Below, piece after piece: positions 45,690 through 57,304 of a stretch of DNA of 64,000 nt. Where the stretch lies: the NCBI RefSeq assembly GCF_034190915.1, contig NW_026947484.1:210378657-210442656 (forward strand), written 5' to 3'. The position numbers were made by a program, and so were the translations under genes. Each line of letters opens with the position of its first letter. Positions within the stretch are counted from its first letter, which is position 1. A model generated the notes under the pieces. The model was not told where the DNA came from. It ran no database searches and worked only from the letters and a program-made list of their open reading frames with translations. The DNA comes from Cavia porcellus (Eukaryota > Chordata > Mammalia > Rodentia > Caviidae).

Positions 45690-45850
45690 CGTTTCTACCG
45701 CAAACTCACCTACTTGATCTGAAAAATATTCCTGATTCTCGGAAGCCCAGGTATCTGTTCGGAAACAGGACTCACCTAGCTTGCAGCATTGTTAAAAGGA
45801 TTATCAGAGGCAATGTACCTGGCACAAGTACTGGGTTCTCTTTCTATCTC
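45690..45850 (+). mobile_element. MIR SINE, degraded
   Basis: A sense MIR 3' half: 'gcattgttaaaaggattatcagaggcaatgtacctggcacaagtactggg'. Confidence 0.55.
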
Positions 45851-46139
45851 TTTCCTATTAATATAGATATTCTTTCTGAACAGGTGAGGGTGAAAATTTT
45901 AGTCACCTGCTGAATTCTGGCCACTGACCACCATTGACCATGGACCCATGGCCCATGGACCATGAAAAATTTAGGGTTAAATTTACTTCTCCTTCCAAGC
46001 TGTAATTTTTAGAGAATATTAATAAGACAAAAAGGATCTGTATTTTCCTGTGAGTTAGAATGGAACCGCTAGAGATTGCACAGCCAACACTTAGCTTCTG
46101 TTAGATGTCTCTTGCCTCAGCCCAGGCTTAGAAGCACCT

Positions 46140-46345
46140 GGTCCATGGGCCAGGAAATCTGGGTTCTGATCTACATTCTGCCACCAACCTAATAGGTAAT
46201 CACAGTTTATTTATTCTCTAAGAATTGCATTTTCCAGTGTGAAAAGGGAGATAGTAAATAGGTCTGACCCATTTCGAAGAATGGTCATAAAGATCACAAT
46301 AGATTTAAAAATTAGCAGTGCTTTACAAGGATAAGGCCATATTAA
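46140..46345 (+). mobile_element. MIR SINE
   Basis: Sense layout: 'tctgggttctgatctacattctgccaccaacc', 'tgaaaagggagatagtaaatagg', and 'aaagatcacaatagatttaaaaattagcagtgctttacaa'. Confidence 0.65.
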
Positions 46346-46419
46346 TGTTACTTTATCTGATTGGCTTGATTGACAAACAATTGGGATGAAAGTACAAACT
46401 TCAAAGGGAACCTCACTTT

Positions 46420-46485
46420 ATTGGAAGGAAGGAAAGAAGGGAGGGAGAAAAGGAGAGAGGAAGAGAAGGGGAGAGGGAGGGAGAT
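46420..46485. repeat. Purine-rich (GGA/GAA)n tract
   Basis: About 65 bp of nearly pure A/G. Confidence 0.85.
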
Positions 46486-47035
46486 TAGGCAAATTCTACA
46501 CCATGTGCTGACAAAATACTCTATTCCTATACATCCCTGGAAGAACTGGGAGGATCAGAGGAAATTCGTTTATTTATATGCTAAACAAAGAGAAAAATTC
46601 CACTGTAAATCTGAGGGGGAGGGATAGTATAATAAAACAATACGGAGTATCCTATAACCACAGAAACAATAATAACGCTAACACAGAAATATCTTATTAA
46701 ATTAAAACAACAGTAAATCTGTCAGAATAGCCCATAGAAACTCTCATCTTATAATAGTAAAAAGCCTCTAACAGGGCTATTGTCTTTTACTTTCATTAAA
46801 CAACCATTTTATAAGCTAAATTATTGCTACTTCTTGCTCAATTCACAAAATGAAATCTAGTTAAACTCTTAATTTGGGAGATACATCTTTTGCAAATGAC
46901 AAATCTTTAATGGACAGGTCCCATAGCCTGACTTGTCTCAAGAAAGCAAGGAAATAAGAGATACAAGGACAGATCTAACAATTTGGGTTTGGTGTCCTAT
47001 TCAGATGTGATCAATTTTGTCTTCAGAGGGTGGGA
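46486..47035. other. AT-rich unassigned DNA
   Basis: No gene or repeat was recognised. Confidence 0.4.
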
Positions 47036-47417
47036 TGTTATGGTTTATGTCTAGATGTCCTCCCAAATCCTCATATAGCCATGGGGGAAGGCTGCTAGAA
47101 TTTGTGTTTGATTCATGGTCCAATGCAGGTCCAATAATTATGGGTGTAAGTGCTACACTCACCTTAGGGTGAGTGTGACCTACATACATACAAGGGACAG
47201 AAAGAGTCTTCTCTCTACGCTTCTCCCCTTCCGCTGTTATTGATTTTGCTGTCTTCCACCTACCATGAACTGTTACTCTGCCAACTACCACTCTGCCTTG
47301 GAGCCAGACAAGTATGGACTGAAACCTCCTCAAACTGTGAGCTAAATAAACTATTCTTTCCTTAATTTTGGGCATCAAGTATTTTGTCCCAGCAATGAGA
47401 GAAAAGTAACCAACACA
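47036..47417 (+). mobile_element. ERVL-MaLR LTR
   Basis: A complete 382-bp LTR from TGTTATGG to CAACACA. It is flanked by TGGGA and GGGGA (4 of 5 match) as the expected 5-bp target duplication. The interior 'ctagatgtcctcccaaatcctcatatagcc' and the end 'gagctaaataaactattctttccttaattttgggcatcaagtattttgtc' fit rodent MaLR LTRs. AATAAA is at about 47345. Confidence 0.85.
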
Positions 47418-48959
47418 GGGGACTATCCAAACTACACTCTTACCCAATACCTAGGTATTTCCTGGCCAAGAAAGAGTGGCACAAGAAAGCTATTGTTTCC
47501 TTGCTTGAGCAAAGAGGGTTCAGATCTAGGGGAAGAGGAAATACAAATCGCTCAGCTCTGTTTCCTCATTAGCAAGCTGGAGCCACAGTCTCTGCAAGCT
47601 GCTGTGCCCAACCAGTGTTGTGTGTTCCAAGCAGTATGCAGCTGACGAATTTTAGTATGTCCTTGGTGGTTAAGTCTAAGATCTGAATCACTTACCTTAC
47701 AACCCATATCTGGACTGATTTGACCTCAATTCTCTTTTTCTCTTTGCATCTAAAGAGATGGATTGCTTACTTGTTATCCATTTTCAATATGTACTGTGGT
47801 GGTTTTCCCACTACCGTACCCTTGGGTTCTGCTCACAAACCTGCCTCCAGCTGCCAGCCTTCTTGACAACCCCAAGAGGCTCTGCTGGACTCCGGCCCTG
47901 ATGGGCCCACCAAGTCCCTCTGGGGTTACCCAGACCTAACAAGAGGAGGATGAACATTAGCGCTCACACAACACAGCCAGGAGTGAAGCAAGTGTGGGTA
48001 GGGAGGATGGGGCTGGGTGGGATCTCAGTGACTCAGGCTGCCGAAGGCCCTCAATGCACCAAGCATTGGGTATGGAACAAATAAAGGTTTACATTGCTCG
48101 GCATTCTCACAACAGCCATCAGTGTCTCTCGTACTTCTCCACACACTGGCCCCAGTTTGCCTTCCTGACTGCTGCCCACCTCACCCCAATCTAAACCTAA
48201 CTTCTCTCCCAGGTCACATCTCCCGTACTGCAAGCCTGGATCATGCTTCCCCCCTGCACCTGAAATGACCTTGCCCACAAAACAAACTTCTGTCCCCACA
48301 GCCCCGACCAGATTGCTCCTCTTCATACCTTTCTTGGCACTCTTGCCCTGTCTGAAATAAGCCCCCCTACCCCAGCAAAGCACCCAAGGCACTTGTATAA
48401 AGTCCTGTTAGAGCAGTTAGCCTGGTGTCAATACTGTTTTCTCTCAATAGGTTCAGAATAAAGGAGCCAACACTGTCTTTTTTTTCCATGAGCCAAGCTG
48501 ATGGTTACCTATGAGTAAACACTCATTCCACGTATTTGCTCACATGAATACACACATGGATTCAGAATGTTTCTGGCCTGGTGAGTAAGACAGAGTGGGA
48601 TTTGCTGAAGGGAGGATTGACAAGAGTCCTGCCGGGGACAGGAAGAACCCACCAGACTAGGGGGGGGGGTGTCATATTTCTTTTAAACAATGGTTAAGGC
48701 CAGATGCTAGTGCCCCTTGACAGGAGATGCCTGGAAGGGTGGAGATTAAAAGCTCAGAGGCTTTAGGATGACCCCGTGACCACTGGAGAAGGAGAGGAGG
48801 GCCTATCTATCCCTTCTCTCAGAGTATGTGAACTGGGACATGGAGGGGACATGTCACCCTACATTACCAACATGTAGGCAAAGGGGCAAATATGCAGATG
48901 GCCACACCAGAAAACCCGCTGCTGCCCAGGTCAGGATCTTGTGAGGGCCCAGGATTTGT
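47418..48959. other. Gene-free stretch
   Basis: An L2-like 3' segment lies at about 48110-48400 ('cccaggtcacatctcc', 'ctgaaatgaccttgcccac', 'ctgaaataagcccccctacc'). A G10 run is at 48660-48669. A minus-strand 113-codon frame (48051-48392) lies in the L2-like part and is not supported. Confidence 0.45.
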
Positions 48960-49690
48960 CTATGATCTAATAAAGACGAAAAAGAAATCCTATTATTGAC
49001 TTGGACTTAATTTCTTCCAAAATAGACAGATGGAGACGCATAGCAGATAAACTTTGATCGAGGAAAGTAATGGATTATGACACGGATGTATTAAAAATTA
49101 ATGCCCGCAACATCGGTGAGAAAGCACTCATGGGGGTGCTTGCCTTTGGCACTGGATTAGAGCCCCTGGAATCGGGGTCTCCTCCTCATCCCACCCACCC
49201 CTGCTCATCTCACCCCCTCTAAGTTATTGAACGCAGTCTCTGAGGTCGCACAATAAAAGGCTGACGGAAATGATGCCATTTCACTGGCAGTTTGTAATCC
49301 ACAACCGTAAAAGCTGAGTGTCGAGGTCATCTTTCCATAAATCCCTGATTCTGCTGGAAAAGCAGAGGATGGCGGCTGGGGAGCCAGTTCCTGCTTTGTT
49401 TTCTCAACTCTTTCCATTGCGGCGCCCTTTATATATGCAGCCGGAGTGGAATGCATCATAAAAGGTGACATTTTATCACAGCAGTTTGTAAATTTTACAG
49501 AGGCAGGCTCCCTGTAAATCACCCAGCTTATTCCCTCGCTGACTTTATTACAGCAAATCCAGTCATGGATAAACTGTGTGCCAGCTTACTGGAAATTTAT
49601 CTTTTTTATTCAGCCTGAACTGAGTCCTTTTAATATTCTTCTCTCTTCTAATGATAAGGCATAATGATAACCTTATTTTCTATTCAGACA
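48960..49690. promoter_or_regulatory. Candidate conserved non-coding regulatory block
   Basis: About 700 bp with no interspersed repeat that I can recognise, between two repeat-rich regions. It retains scattered CpGs and holds many AT-rich transcription-factor-like words. These include CTTTGATC (TCF/LEF type, 49052), a TTTATATATGCAG block (49428), GAATGCATCATAAAA (49449), TTTTATCAC (49471), TTTATTAC (49544, CDX/HOX type), and two TGATAA GATA-type sites (49652, 49665). Such texture is typical of developmental enhancers in gene deserts. This is inference, and conservation has not been tested. A 105-codon minus-strand frame (49205-49522) crosses it without a recognisable domain. Confidence 0.35.
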
Positions 49691-49994
49691 GCTTTAAGGA
49701 CTCTCATTTTCTGCAAATGCAGTTCCTACTTGGGGCCTCTTCTCTCCCAGGGCCCTTGAAAATTTGCTTGTTGTGTCAGAAAACACAGGCAACTCCCTGT
49801 ACCCATCCTTTGAGCTCCCAGAACTTACAGTTATCTTCATTCCTCAGTTTCCCCGCAGCCCTCTGGTCCTGGGTCAGGCTTTTCCCTCCCACGATGGCCC
49901 AGAGTCCTCTCTCTAGCCCTGTCATCCCTTCCAGGTGAGACACTTGGGAGGCATTGCAGCTACATTGGGGTGATCAGTAGACCCCACCCCTACC

Positions 49995-50290
49995 CCAGGA
50001 CTGTGACCACTGAGCATGGGAAATGTGGCTGATCCAAACTGAGATGTGCTCTATACATAAAATATACATCAGAGCTCGAAGATTTAGTGAAAAAATCCCA
50101 TTAATAATGTTTACTTTATAAAAATACATGATTGATTATCCATTGAAAGTGATACTATTTTGAATATATTAGGAAATGTAAAACATACTAAAATTAATTA
50201 CACGTGTTACTATAATTAATAACAACTGTTTCTTTTTACTGCTTGGAATGTGGCTGCTGGACAGCTTACAATGACCTCTGTGGTTCGTGT
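49995..50290. mobile_element. hAT-type DNA-transposon fossil
   Basis: Phrases 'ccactgagcatgggaaatgtggctgatccaaactgagatgtgct', 'cgaagatttagtgaaaaa', 'ttttgaatatattagg' and 'ctgtttctttttactgcttggaatgtggctgctgg' match a common ancient mammalian non-autonomous DNA transposon that I recall but cannot name safely. Confidence 0.65.
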
Positions 50291-51679
50291 CAGATATCAT
50301 AGGACTGTAGTGGTCAGGGCACATCCACTTACCATCTTGCTAAAAGAAGACTCATCATCTCCAGGAAGGCTTCTCTGGTTCACCTCATCTCCATGTTCCC
50401 TTCCTCTGTGCTTGCGTTTTGCTGAAAACAGAGGGCTCAACAACATAGCCATAGGTTGTTAATGTTGCCATCCCAGTCCATAGATTTTTGCACACAGACC
50501 CAGGAGAGCAAGGGAGGATGGCGACTTGAATTCCCATCAATGTCTTTAATGGATCTTGGTGCCTTTGGAGGCTGGGTGGATGGATGGATAGATGGATGGA
50601 CAATTTCCAAAAAGAACAAACAACCCACTTTGGTCCTTGAGGAATAGGATGGGCCCTCACAGTGAAGGGCCCATCTAATTTACCAAAGGCCTTTCACCTG
50701 ATTCCCTTCATGCCCCTCTGGGATCTGATGCAGCAAAACAGTGCTCAGGCAAACATGAACCATCGAGGTCATGGTTCTCCAGGGCAGCTCCACCCAAGGC
50801 AGAGAAAATGCATCAGGCCAAAAAAGCAAAAGCATACCCCGAACTAGGCACCCTCATATGGCCTCCCTGACTCACTTCCTAATTCCTTATCCCTCTTCTC
50901 TAGACCACTGTGTAGGCCTCCTCTGAAGCTGTATTCCCAGGTCAACACTTCTCTCCCACCCTTGCCCCTTTCAGACTGTACCAGTGCCCCTGTAGGTACA
51001 GGACAGCTTCATGTACCAATCCCCTCATCTCATGCTTCCCAGTACATTCCCTTAGTTAGTCCCCTGACTGTCTTACACATCATCCAGGATGTGAGTATGA
51101 GGTGTGACCTTTCTTCCTGCATCAGCCTCCTCTTTTTCTCTCTGCCCATCTGACTTCTGTCTGTGTTCAAGACTTGGCTGAATCCCCAGAAGTCTCTCCA
51201 GGGAGCCTTCCCAACTCCTCCAACCCAGCTGAATCTTCTTATTCCTGAGCACCTGCCACCCTATTTGGAATCACTGTTGAAATCAATGTATCGACATCTT
51301 ATTTCCTCAGGCATGTGGTAAGCTGCAGGGACAAAGGGACTCAGCTCATAAATTCATTCAAAGTGTTACACACAGCTGAATGCAGAGAGAATTTAGGTCA
51401 AATTGAATTAAACAAGTTTAAAATATCACTACCCTGAAAACAGTGTCTCCACATGACCAGTGAGGAAGGAGCCAACTCCTAGAATCCAGCAGATCTGCAG
51501 CAACCTCAAGGGGACAAACATCACACTCTGTGCAGAGGAGGGAATAAGCGAAGACTGGACCGGGAGCCACCACTCACCCAGAGCACCTGTGCCAAAAGCA
51601 ATGTCAAGGCCATTCTGAGCTTTCTGTGTCACCAGAGCAGCCTGAGCTTCTCTCAGAAAGTTAAAATCGTAAGGAATCT
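50291..51679. other. Gene-free stretch
   Basis: A (GGAT)n patch lies at 50573-50602. An L2-like 3' segment ('ttcaagacttggctgaatccccagaagtctctccagggagccttccc') lies at about 51165-51290. The rest is unassigned. Confidence 0.45.
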
Positions 51680-51800
51680 AATGGCTTACCTAACCCAACC
51701 CCTCATTGTATAGGTGGGACCTGGGACTAGGATGGAAAAAAAGATCTTTCCAACCAAGATCCCAGAAGTAAGTGGTGACAAGATCTAGCCTCAATTGCTA
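51680..51800 (-). mobile_element. MIR SINE fragment
   Basis: Antisense remnant: 'acccctcattgtataggtgggacctgggactagg' to 'ccagaagtaagtggtgacaagatctagcc'. Confidence 0.45.
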
Positions 51801-52835
51801 GCCTGGCATGAAGGTGTTTTTATTTCCATCTAAAAGGTTCTTGAACCCTGATCAAAGAACTAGCTGTGAATGCCACCCCAGACACTCTTCTAAAACTACA
51901 GATTATGGGGCCCCATTTACAGAGACCTTGAATCACTGAATCTGGGTGAGGATGGAAGTTGATATTTTTATCAATCCTCCCAGTGACTCTGACTCTACAC
52001 TGTATCACTGTGGGGGCCTTCAAGGAGTTGGTGGGCCAGGGGACCCTGTCCTGTTTGGGAGTCCCTGACATGGGACAAATAGTATCAGAAGATGGCCCCT
52101 CCCTATGACTCACTGGCTGGACACCTGCCCTGACACCACAGGGAGACATGTGGTCAGGAGAAGGCCTGCGGCCAAGGAGTAGAGGTTGAAAGGGGCAGTG
52201 GCCCTGAGGTCAGCCCTGAGCATTCCCTTTATCCTGAGACTCAGCACCCACTTGTGTGTGACACTTGGTTAAAAACTAAATCAGGAGAGCAATGAAGTAT
52301 TGATAAAAGACTTTAAAAGCTATTAGGCTCCAAAAATGACAGAGGATTGTGTTGTCTGGATAATTTGGGGAAAATAACAGAGAGTAAGATATTCTGTGAA
52401 ATTTCAAGTCTGCTTCCTCCCCTGAGGTGTGTTGTGTTGACCTCCAGTGGCTACTGGCAGCTGACTCAAGATGACCCAGGAGCTCTGGGGCCAGCTCTCA
52501 GCTAGAAGCAGTGCTCGGATATTTAGAGTCATGGCCTGCACAGTGTGTCACTGCCACTCCTTAGTCACTGGACCTGAAATGTCAGGCTTGACTTCAGCAC
52601 GGTGGGTGGACTTGGATTAGATATGAGAGGAAATGATCTTCTGCTTATTTCAGAAAGTTACTTCGCCTTTCTAAAGTCAGTTTTCTTGGCTAAAAAAAGT
52701 AGAAAAAGAAGAAGATTATATCTTTATTGTGAAAATTAAATACAGAGTTATACTCAGAAAATATAAATTCCTTTTCACGGCTCTTAGGGAAACAGAATGG
52801 CAAAGGCACACATGTGCATATACACACTCATGTAT
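51801..52835. other. Unassigned DNA
   Basis: A degraded MIR may lie at 52640-52760 ('cagaaagttacttcgcctttctaaagtcag'). No gene was found. Confidence 0.4.
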
Positions 52836-53228
52836 TATTATGGCTCATGTCTAGATGACCCCTCAAAACCTCATGTAGTCATAGGTGGGAGTTTTTCAGA
52901 GTGGCTGGATCAAGGGTGTGTGACGCTGGGAAAGAGTATGTGATACTAAATCAGTCCACTGACTGATTTGGTGCTGTCCTAATCCCAGGAGCCTGGATAG
53001 AATATAAAAGGGACAGAAAGAAACTGCTATGGTCCCTTGCTCGCTCATCCCTGAATGCTTGCTGTGGACTATTTCCCCTCTCTGACGACCCTTTGTGATG
53101 CCACCCTGCCTTAGAGCCGGCCAACAATTTAACTGAAAGTTCTACAAACTGTAAGATATATAAACCTTTCTCTTTTTAACTTTGGGTGTTGGGTATTTTG
53201 TCACAGCAGTGGAAAAGTAACCAGCACA
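52836..53228 (+). mobile_element. ERVL-MaLR LTR
   Basis: Related to 47036-47417: 'tatggctcatgtctagatgacccctcaaaacctcatgtagtcatagg', 'atataaaagggacagaaag' (TATA-like), and the end 'gatatataaacctttctctttttaactttgggtgttgggtattttgtcacagcagtggaaaagtaaccagcaca'. Confidence 0.82.
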
Positions 53229-53940
53229 CAGAAATTTCCTGATCACTAAACCTCTGCTAGACACTTAGTACTTAAAGTATATAAGCAGAGGAATAGATAT
53301 GGAGAGTTGTCGAAGTAGAACAGATAGTGAAAGGACTTGAATGCCAAAATAAAGTCTTTAGATTTTATCCTGCATGTTATGAAGGACACAAATATTTACG
53401 TGCTTTTGGATTTTGGTTATTTGTTTATGGGAAAGATGTTGCCCATATATATGTTGGAAGGTAACTCTCCATGAGTCTGGAATTTCCACACATCTCAAAT
53501 ACACTCTTTAAGTGTGCCTGAATAGGAGACAAGTGTGGAAACTATAGATACTAGATCTTTCCAGGTCAGAAGAAGCATTGTTTCCTGACCAACGTAGCTA
53601 ACACTTAAAAATGCCTCCTCACAGACATCCCAGAGTGTAAAGATAAAGATTTATCTGGTCCCAACCTGGAGAAGATTGAATTACTTCTCAAAGTAACAAG
53701 TTTTTCTCTCTTTTACAACTGGAGGATGAGTATGTTGGCAATGCTACATAAGATCAGAGCTTCCTAACTTACATTTCCTCTCTGGTAATGCACCTGACTG
53801 CATGTGGACGTGTCATCAGACCCTTTCTAAGTCACCTGTGAAGATGGGGCTTGGAGAACTCGTTCTAAGAAGTCACTTTGGCCACAGCTTTTGCTGTGCA
53901 TGATGAACTGACTGTGTTTTCTTTGACCCAGAGTGGTCTC
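53229..53940. other. Unassigned DNA
   Basis: No gene or repeat was recognised. Confidence 0.4.
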
Positions 53941-53945
53941 GTCTC

Positions 53946-54022
<77 letters not shown>

Positions 54023-54050
54023 CTTCTCTCCTTCCCTCCCTTTATGTCTC
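53941..54050. repeat. (TC)n tract
   Basis: About 80 bp of CT dinucleotides followed by a more degenerate pyrimidine stretch. The leucine/serine frame across it is compositional. Confidence 0.95.
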
Positions 54051-55389
54051 TGTTTGTGTGTTTGTAAATCTCAGACCCTCCACAGAATCTAACTTAATAA
54101 TATAGTGAATTTAAATAATCAATGGAAAACACAATACTATTGAAGCATAGTAGATAAAATATGTCACTCATCAGCAAAACTAAATGGTGAAAGAGTATTA
54201 TACAATTTCTTCCTCTTCTGTAGGCAGAGATTAAACTTCCTTGCCATTGTGCTCATTTGAACAATAATTGCCACAGAAGAAGTCTAATCAGTCCAGATCC
54301 ATACAGACAAACAAGAACCTACAGATTTTGCCAGTAGCAGGAAAGTGGAAGAAACTTTTTAATGTATGAATTAGAAGTTTTAGCTTAATATGGAACAGTA
54401 GCAATGGGAATTAAGACAGCTAGAGCTTCAGAGATGCGGTCCCTTAAGAAATGAAGTCTAAACTTCAATGATTGCTTATAAAGAAGCCAAAATGTCTCCA
54501 TAATTGATATCATTCAATAAAGAAACCATTTTAATGTGGTTTAGGGGGGATGTAAACTGTAGTGAACAGACAAAAGATTAAAAACTAAAGTGCTGATCAA
54601 AGAGGCACTGAATAGAAACCAGGAATGGCTGACATCTTCTTCCATTTCTCAGTAAGAGGTGAGAAACTAACAAAAACCAATCATACTATATAATGATGGC
54701 AGTGCTGCTTATAAGCTATATTTTAACTTACTCCTCTGTAAACTATACATCCATTCTGTAGGGCAGGCTCAGTCATCCAAAATGAATTATTTTATTGTAT
54801 TTATTAAATTCTAAAGGCAAAGTGCTCTTTCTACCAATGTAAGAACAAATTCCTGAAGCAGATTAACAGACCAAGCCACCTCAATGGAGAGTCACCTGGT
54901 GGTAACCAAGGAGCATTGAGACAAGAAGATGGCACCATGTCTGGGGAACAGGTACTGGAATCTAACAGGAGGAAGCCATACCACCACCTCCCTTCACAAG
55001 GTTAAAACTACCTGACACCCGGTGTCTGCTCCCAGTCTTAACAACCTCTCCTTCTCTATTCTCACCCCAAATCCCCACATGATCACAACACCAAATTAAG
55101 CAGAGCTAACTCACCTGTGCTTTTCACCTTCAGCCCAAACTTTCATAATTCACCCAAGAAAGACTTGCCTTCATTCACCAAATACAGTACCTGCCTCCTC
55201 CCATCTTTGGGGAGAAGAAGTTACTCAAGATCAATGACCAGCTTTGCTCTAGCAGAAGTCAGGTATCCTCCTAGAGATATCACGAAGAGGGGAGATGGCA
55301 CCCAACTGCACTCCACCCCCAAGCACAGAGCTAGCTATGTGCAATCAGGGTAAATGGAAAGGCTGCTGGATTCAGTGTCCAAAGAGTTG
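54051..55389. other. Gene-free unassigned stretch
   Basis: No repeat or exon was recognised. Confidence 0.4.
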
Positions 55390-55505
55390 CTCTCTAAAAT
55401 GACCCTGTGGCTTGCTAATGTTGAATTTAGTCAAGCCACTTGACCACCTGGGTCTCAGCTCCATCTGTAAAACTAAAGTGTTTTATCAAAGACCCTGGAT
55501 AGCTT
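55390..55505 (+). mobile_element. MIR SINE
   Basis: Sense core: 'gaatttagtcaagccacttgaccacctgggtctcagctccatctgtaaaac'. Confidence 0.75.
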
Positions 55506-55639
55506 TCAAAATCTACACTTGGGTGAATAGGACAGTTAGTGAACCATGTAAATAAAATGGGTAGACATAGAAAAGACACCCCCTGCCCCCAAATAATAAT
55601 AGAAAATCAAACCTAGCGCAAGTATAATGAAGGATCCTT

Positions 55640-55800
55640 TTCATACCTTTTGTCATAGCTCTGTCCCTTTGACCCTCACAACTGCATTAACTACGAGGAC
55701 ACTTTCTAGGTGCACTTCACAGGTGAGGAAACAGAAACACTCGCACTGCCAGTTAATGGCAGAACTGGCACCAACTTTCCATCTGCTGACTCCCAGCCTC
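55640..55800 (-). mobile_element. MIR SINE
   Basis: Antisense: 'gaccctcacaactgcattaactacgaggacac', 'gtgcacttcacaggtgaggaaacagaaacactcgcactgccagttaatggcagaac'. Confidence 0.7.
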
Positions 55801-56559
55801 TTAGGGGCTTCCCTCAAGTCCTGAGAAAGGGAGCATGGGAGTCACACTGTATTCCCTCACTTTGAGCCTCCTTCATGGTTTCCTGTGCCCCAACATGATA
55901 GCTTCATGTAGCTTAGCCCTTCTGCAGAACAGCAGGACGTACTGCACCTCGTGGTAGAAGAGAAGTGAGATGCTCTCTTCGAGGTTCTCCAGGTGCTCAT
56001 CTGAGGACCATTCTTGTAAATCCATGCGTAAAACTGAGGACCTCACACATAGGGAGCGTTTCCATCATCTTGGAACCCGAATAATGAATTTGTTAAGGGA
56101 GAAAAATTATTTGCATCCAAAATATGTAAAAATTAGTCAAACTAATTCAGAAGACTGATGGTGTGACTTCAAAGCTATTCACGAAGCACTATATCTGGAT
56201 TTCACTTTCCAGAATTCAAATCACCATTTTCAAACCTGCCACCTTCAATTTTACATACTCTGAAATAAAACCAATTCCTTTTCTTTTCATTTTTTCAGAT
56301 CCCCAATTGATTTGAGTCGTGTTACTTTAAAAAATAATGAAGAAATTTTATTCTAATTCTGTAACCAAGGCCGATTGAAGAAAAAAAGACACAAAGCTTT
56401 TCCTAATAGGGAACAATTCTGTTGGTAATTTACAAAACTAAACACACCCATTCAACTCTGGAGAAAAGTGAATTTCTCATAAATGATCTACAAGTAGATC
56501 TGGAACAATTCTTTGACAAAGTAGACTATGGATTCTAAAATGTACTGCATTTCCCAGTC
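55801..56559. other. Unassigned DNA
   Basis: No gene or repeat was recognised. It becomes AT-rich from about 56220. Confidence 0.4.
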
Positions 56560-56560
56560 T

Positions 56561-56660
56561 TAATTACAAGGTGTAGTTACCTAATTACACATTGTTAGTA
56601 CCTGATTACATAGATCTGCACTAATTTTGTAATTGTTCTTAATTATACTAATTAAATCAA
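56561..56660. promoter_or_regulatory. Cluster of TAATTA homeodomain-type sites
   Basis: Four exact TAATTA hexamers (56561, 56582, 56640, 56649) plus ATTA/TAAT-containing variants (GATTAC near 56604, CTAATTTT 56621, GTAATTG 56629) within 100 bp. A homotypic cluster of this kind can be a homeodomain-bound enhancer. It can also arise by chance in A/T-rich DNA. Confidence 0.3.
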
Positions 56661-56889
56661 TAACTAACCCACAAAAGAATGCAAAGATTTCTCATGAAGA
56701 AAATCTTTAGCAAACTGGCTTATACTTAGCAAGGAATAAGCTGTGAAAGCATAGCTATCTCTCACATTTGCTCCACCCACAACTTCCAACCTGAAAGTGC
56801 TGCCCCAAAGTGTAGCTCTGCCTGGGTCTACTTCCCACTTGGCTGAGTCATAAGATGAGAGGAGCAGTGCTGCGGGCACACACGGAACT

Positions 56890-57035
56890 GTGAGGTCTAC
56901 TCAACTTTCCCCTCTTACAGTAGGAGCACTGAGCTCCAAAGAGGCTGACTTGCCAAGATCACACAACTAGTCAATAACCAAACTGAAGTAAGAAGCTTGT
57001 TTCCTGAATTCCAAGTCCAGTGTCTTTTCTTTTCA
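56890..57035 (-). mobile_element. MIR SINE
   Basis: Antisense: 'actgagctccaaagaggctgacttgccaagatcacacaactagtcaataaccaaactgaa', then 'ttccaagtccagtgtctttt'. Confidence 0.82.
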
Positions 57036-57304
57036 TCAACCATTCATGCAGGAAGCCAAGGATCTTTCAGAGCCCAGGATAATTGAAGATATTAATGTGA
57101 TTACATCGCATCCAAGATTGTGCTTTCTTTGTCTATCTTAGTGTTACTACCCATCTGGCACTGGGTCTGACAACCTAAAGCTGAAAGAGAAGTAGCTTAA
57201 CTAGACAAGTTGTTTATTTCCCACACATAACCTAAGTCCAGAGGACATAGAGTCCCACAGAACGGTCACCTGGGGTCCAGGTACTTTCAGACTTCTGTCC
57301 TTCC
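57036..57304. other. Unassigned DNA
   Basis: No gene or repeat was recognised. Confidence 0.4.

Noticed and set aside
49205..49522. 105-codon minus-strand frame in the candidate regulatory block
   Set aside because: No domain, and the block's texture is non-coding. It was kept only as a note there.
53878..54105. Leucine/serine-rich frame resembling a signal or membrane segment
   Set aside because: Produced by the (TC)n microsatellite.
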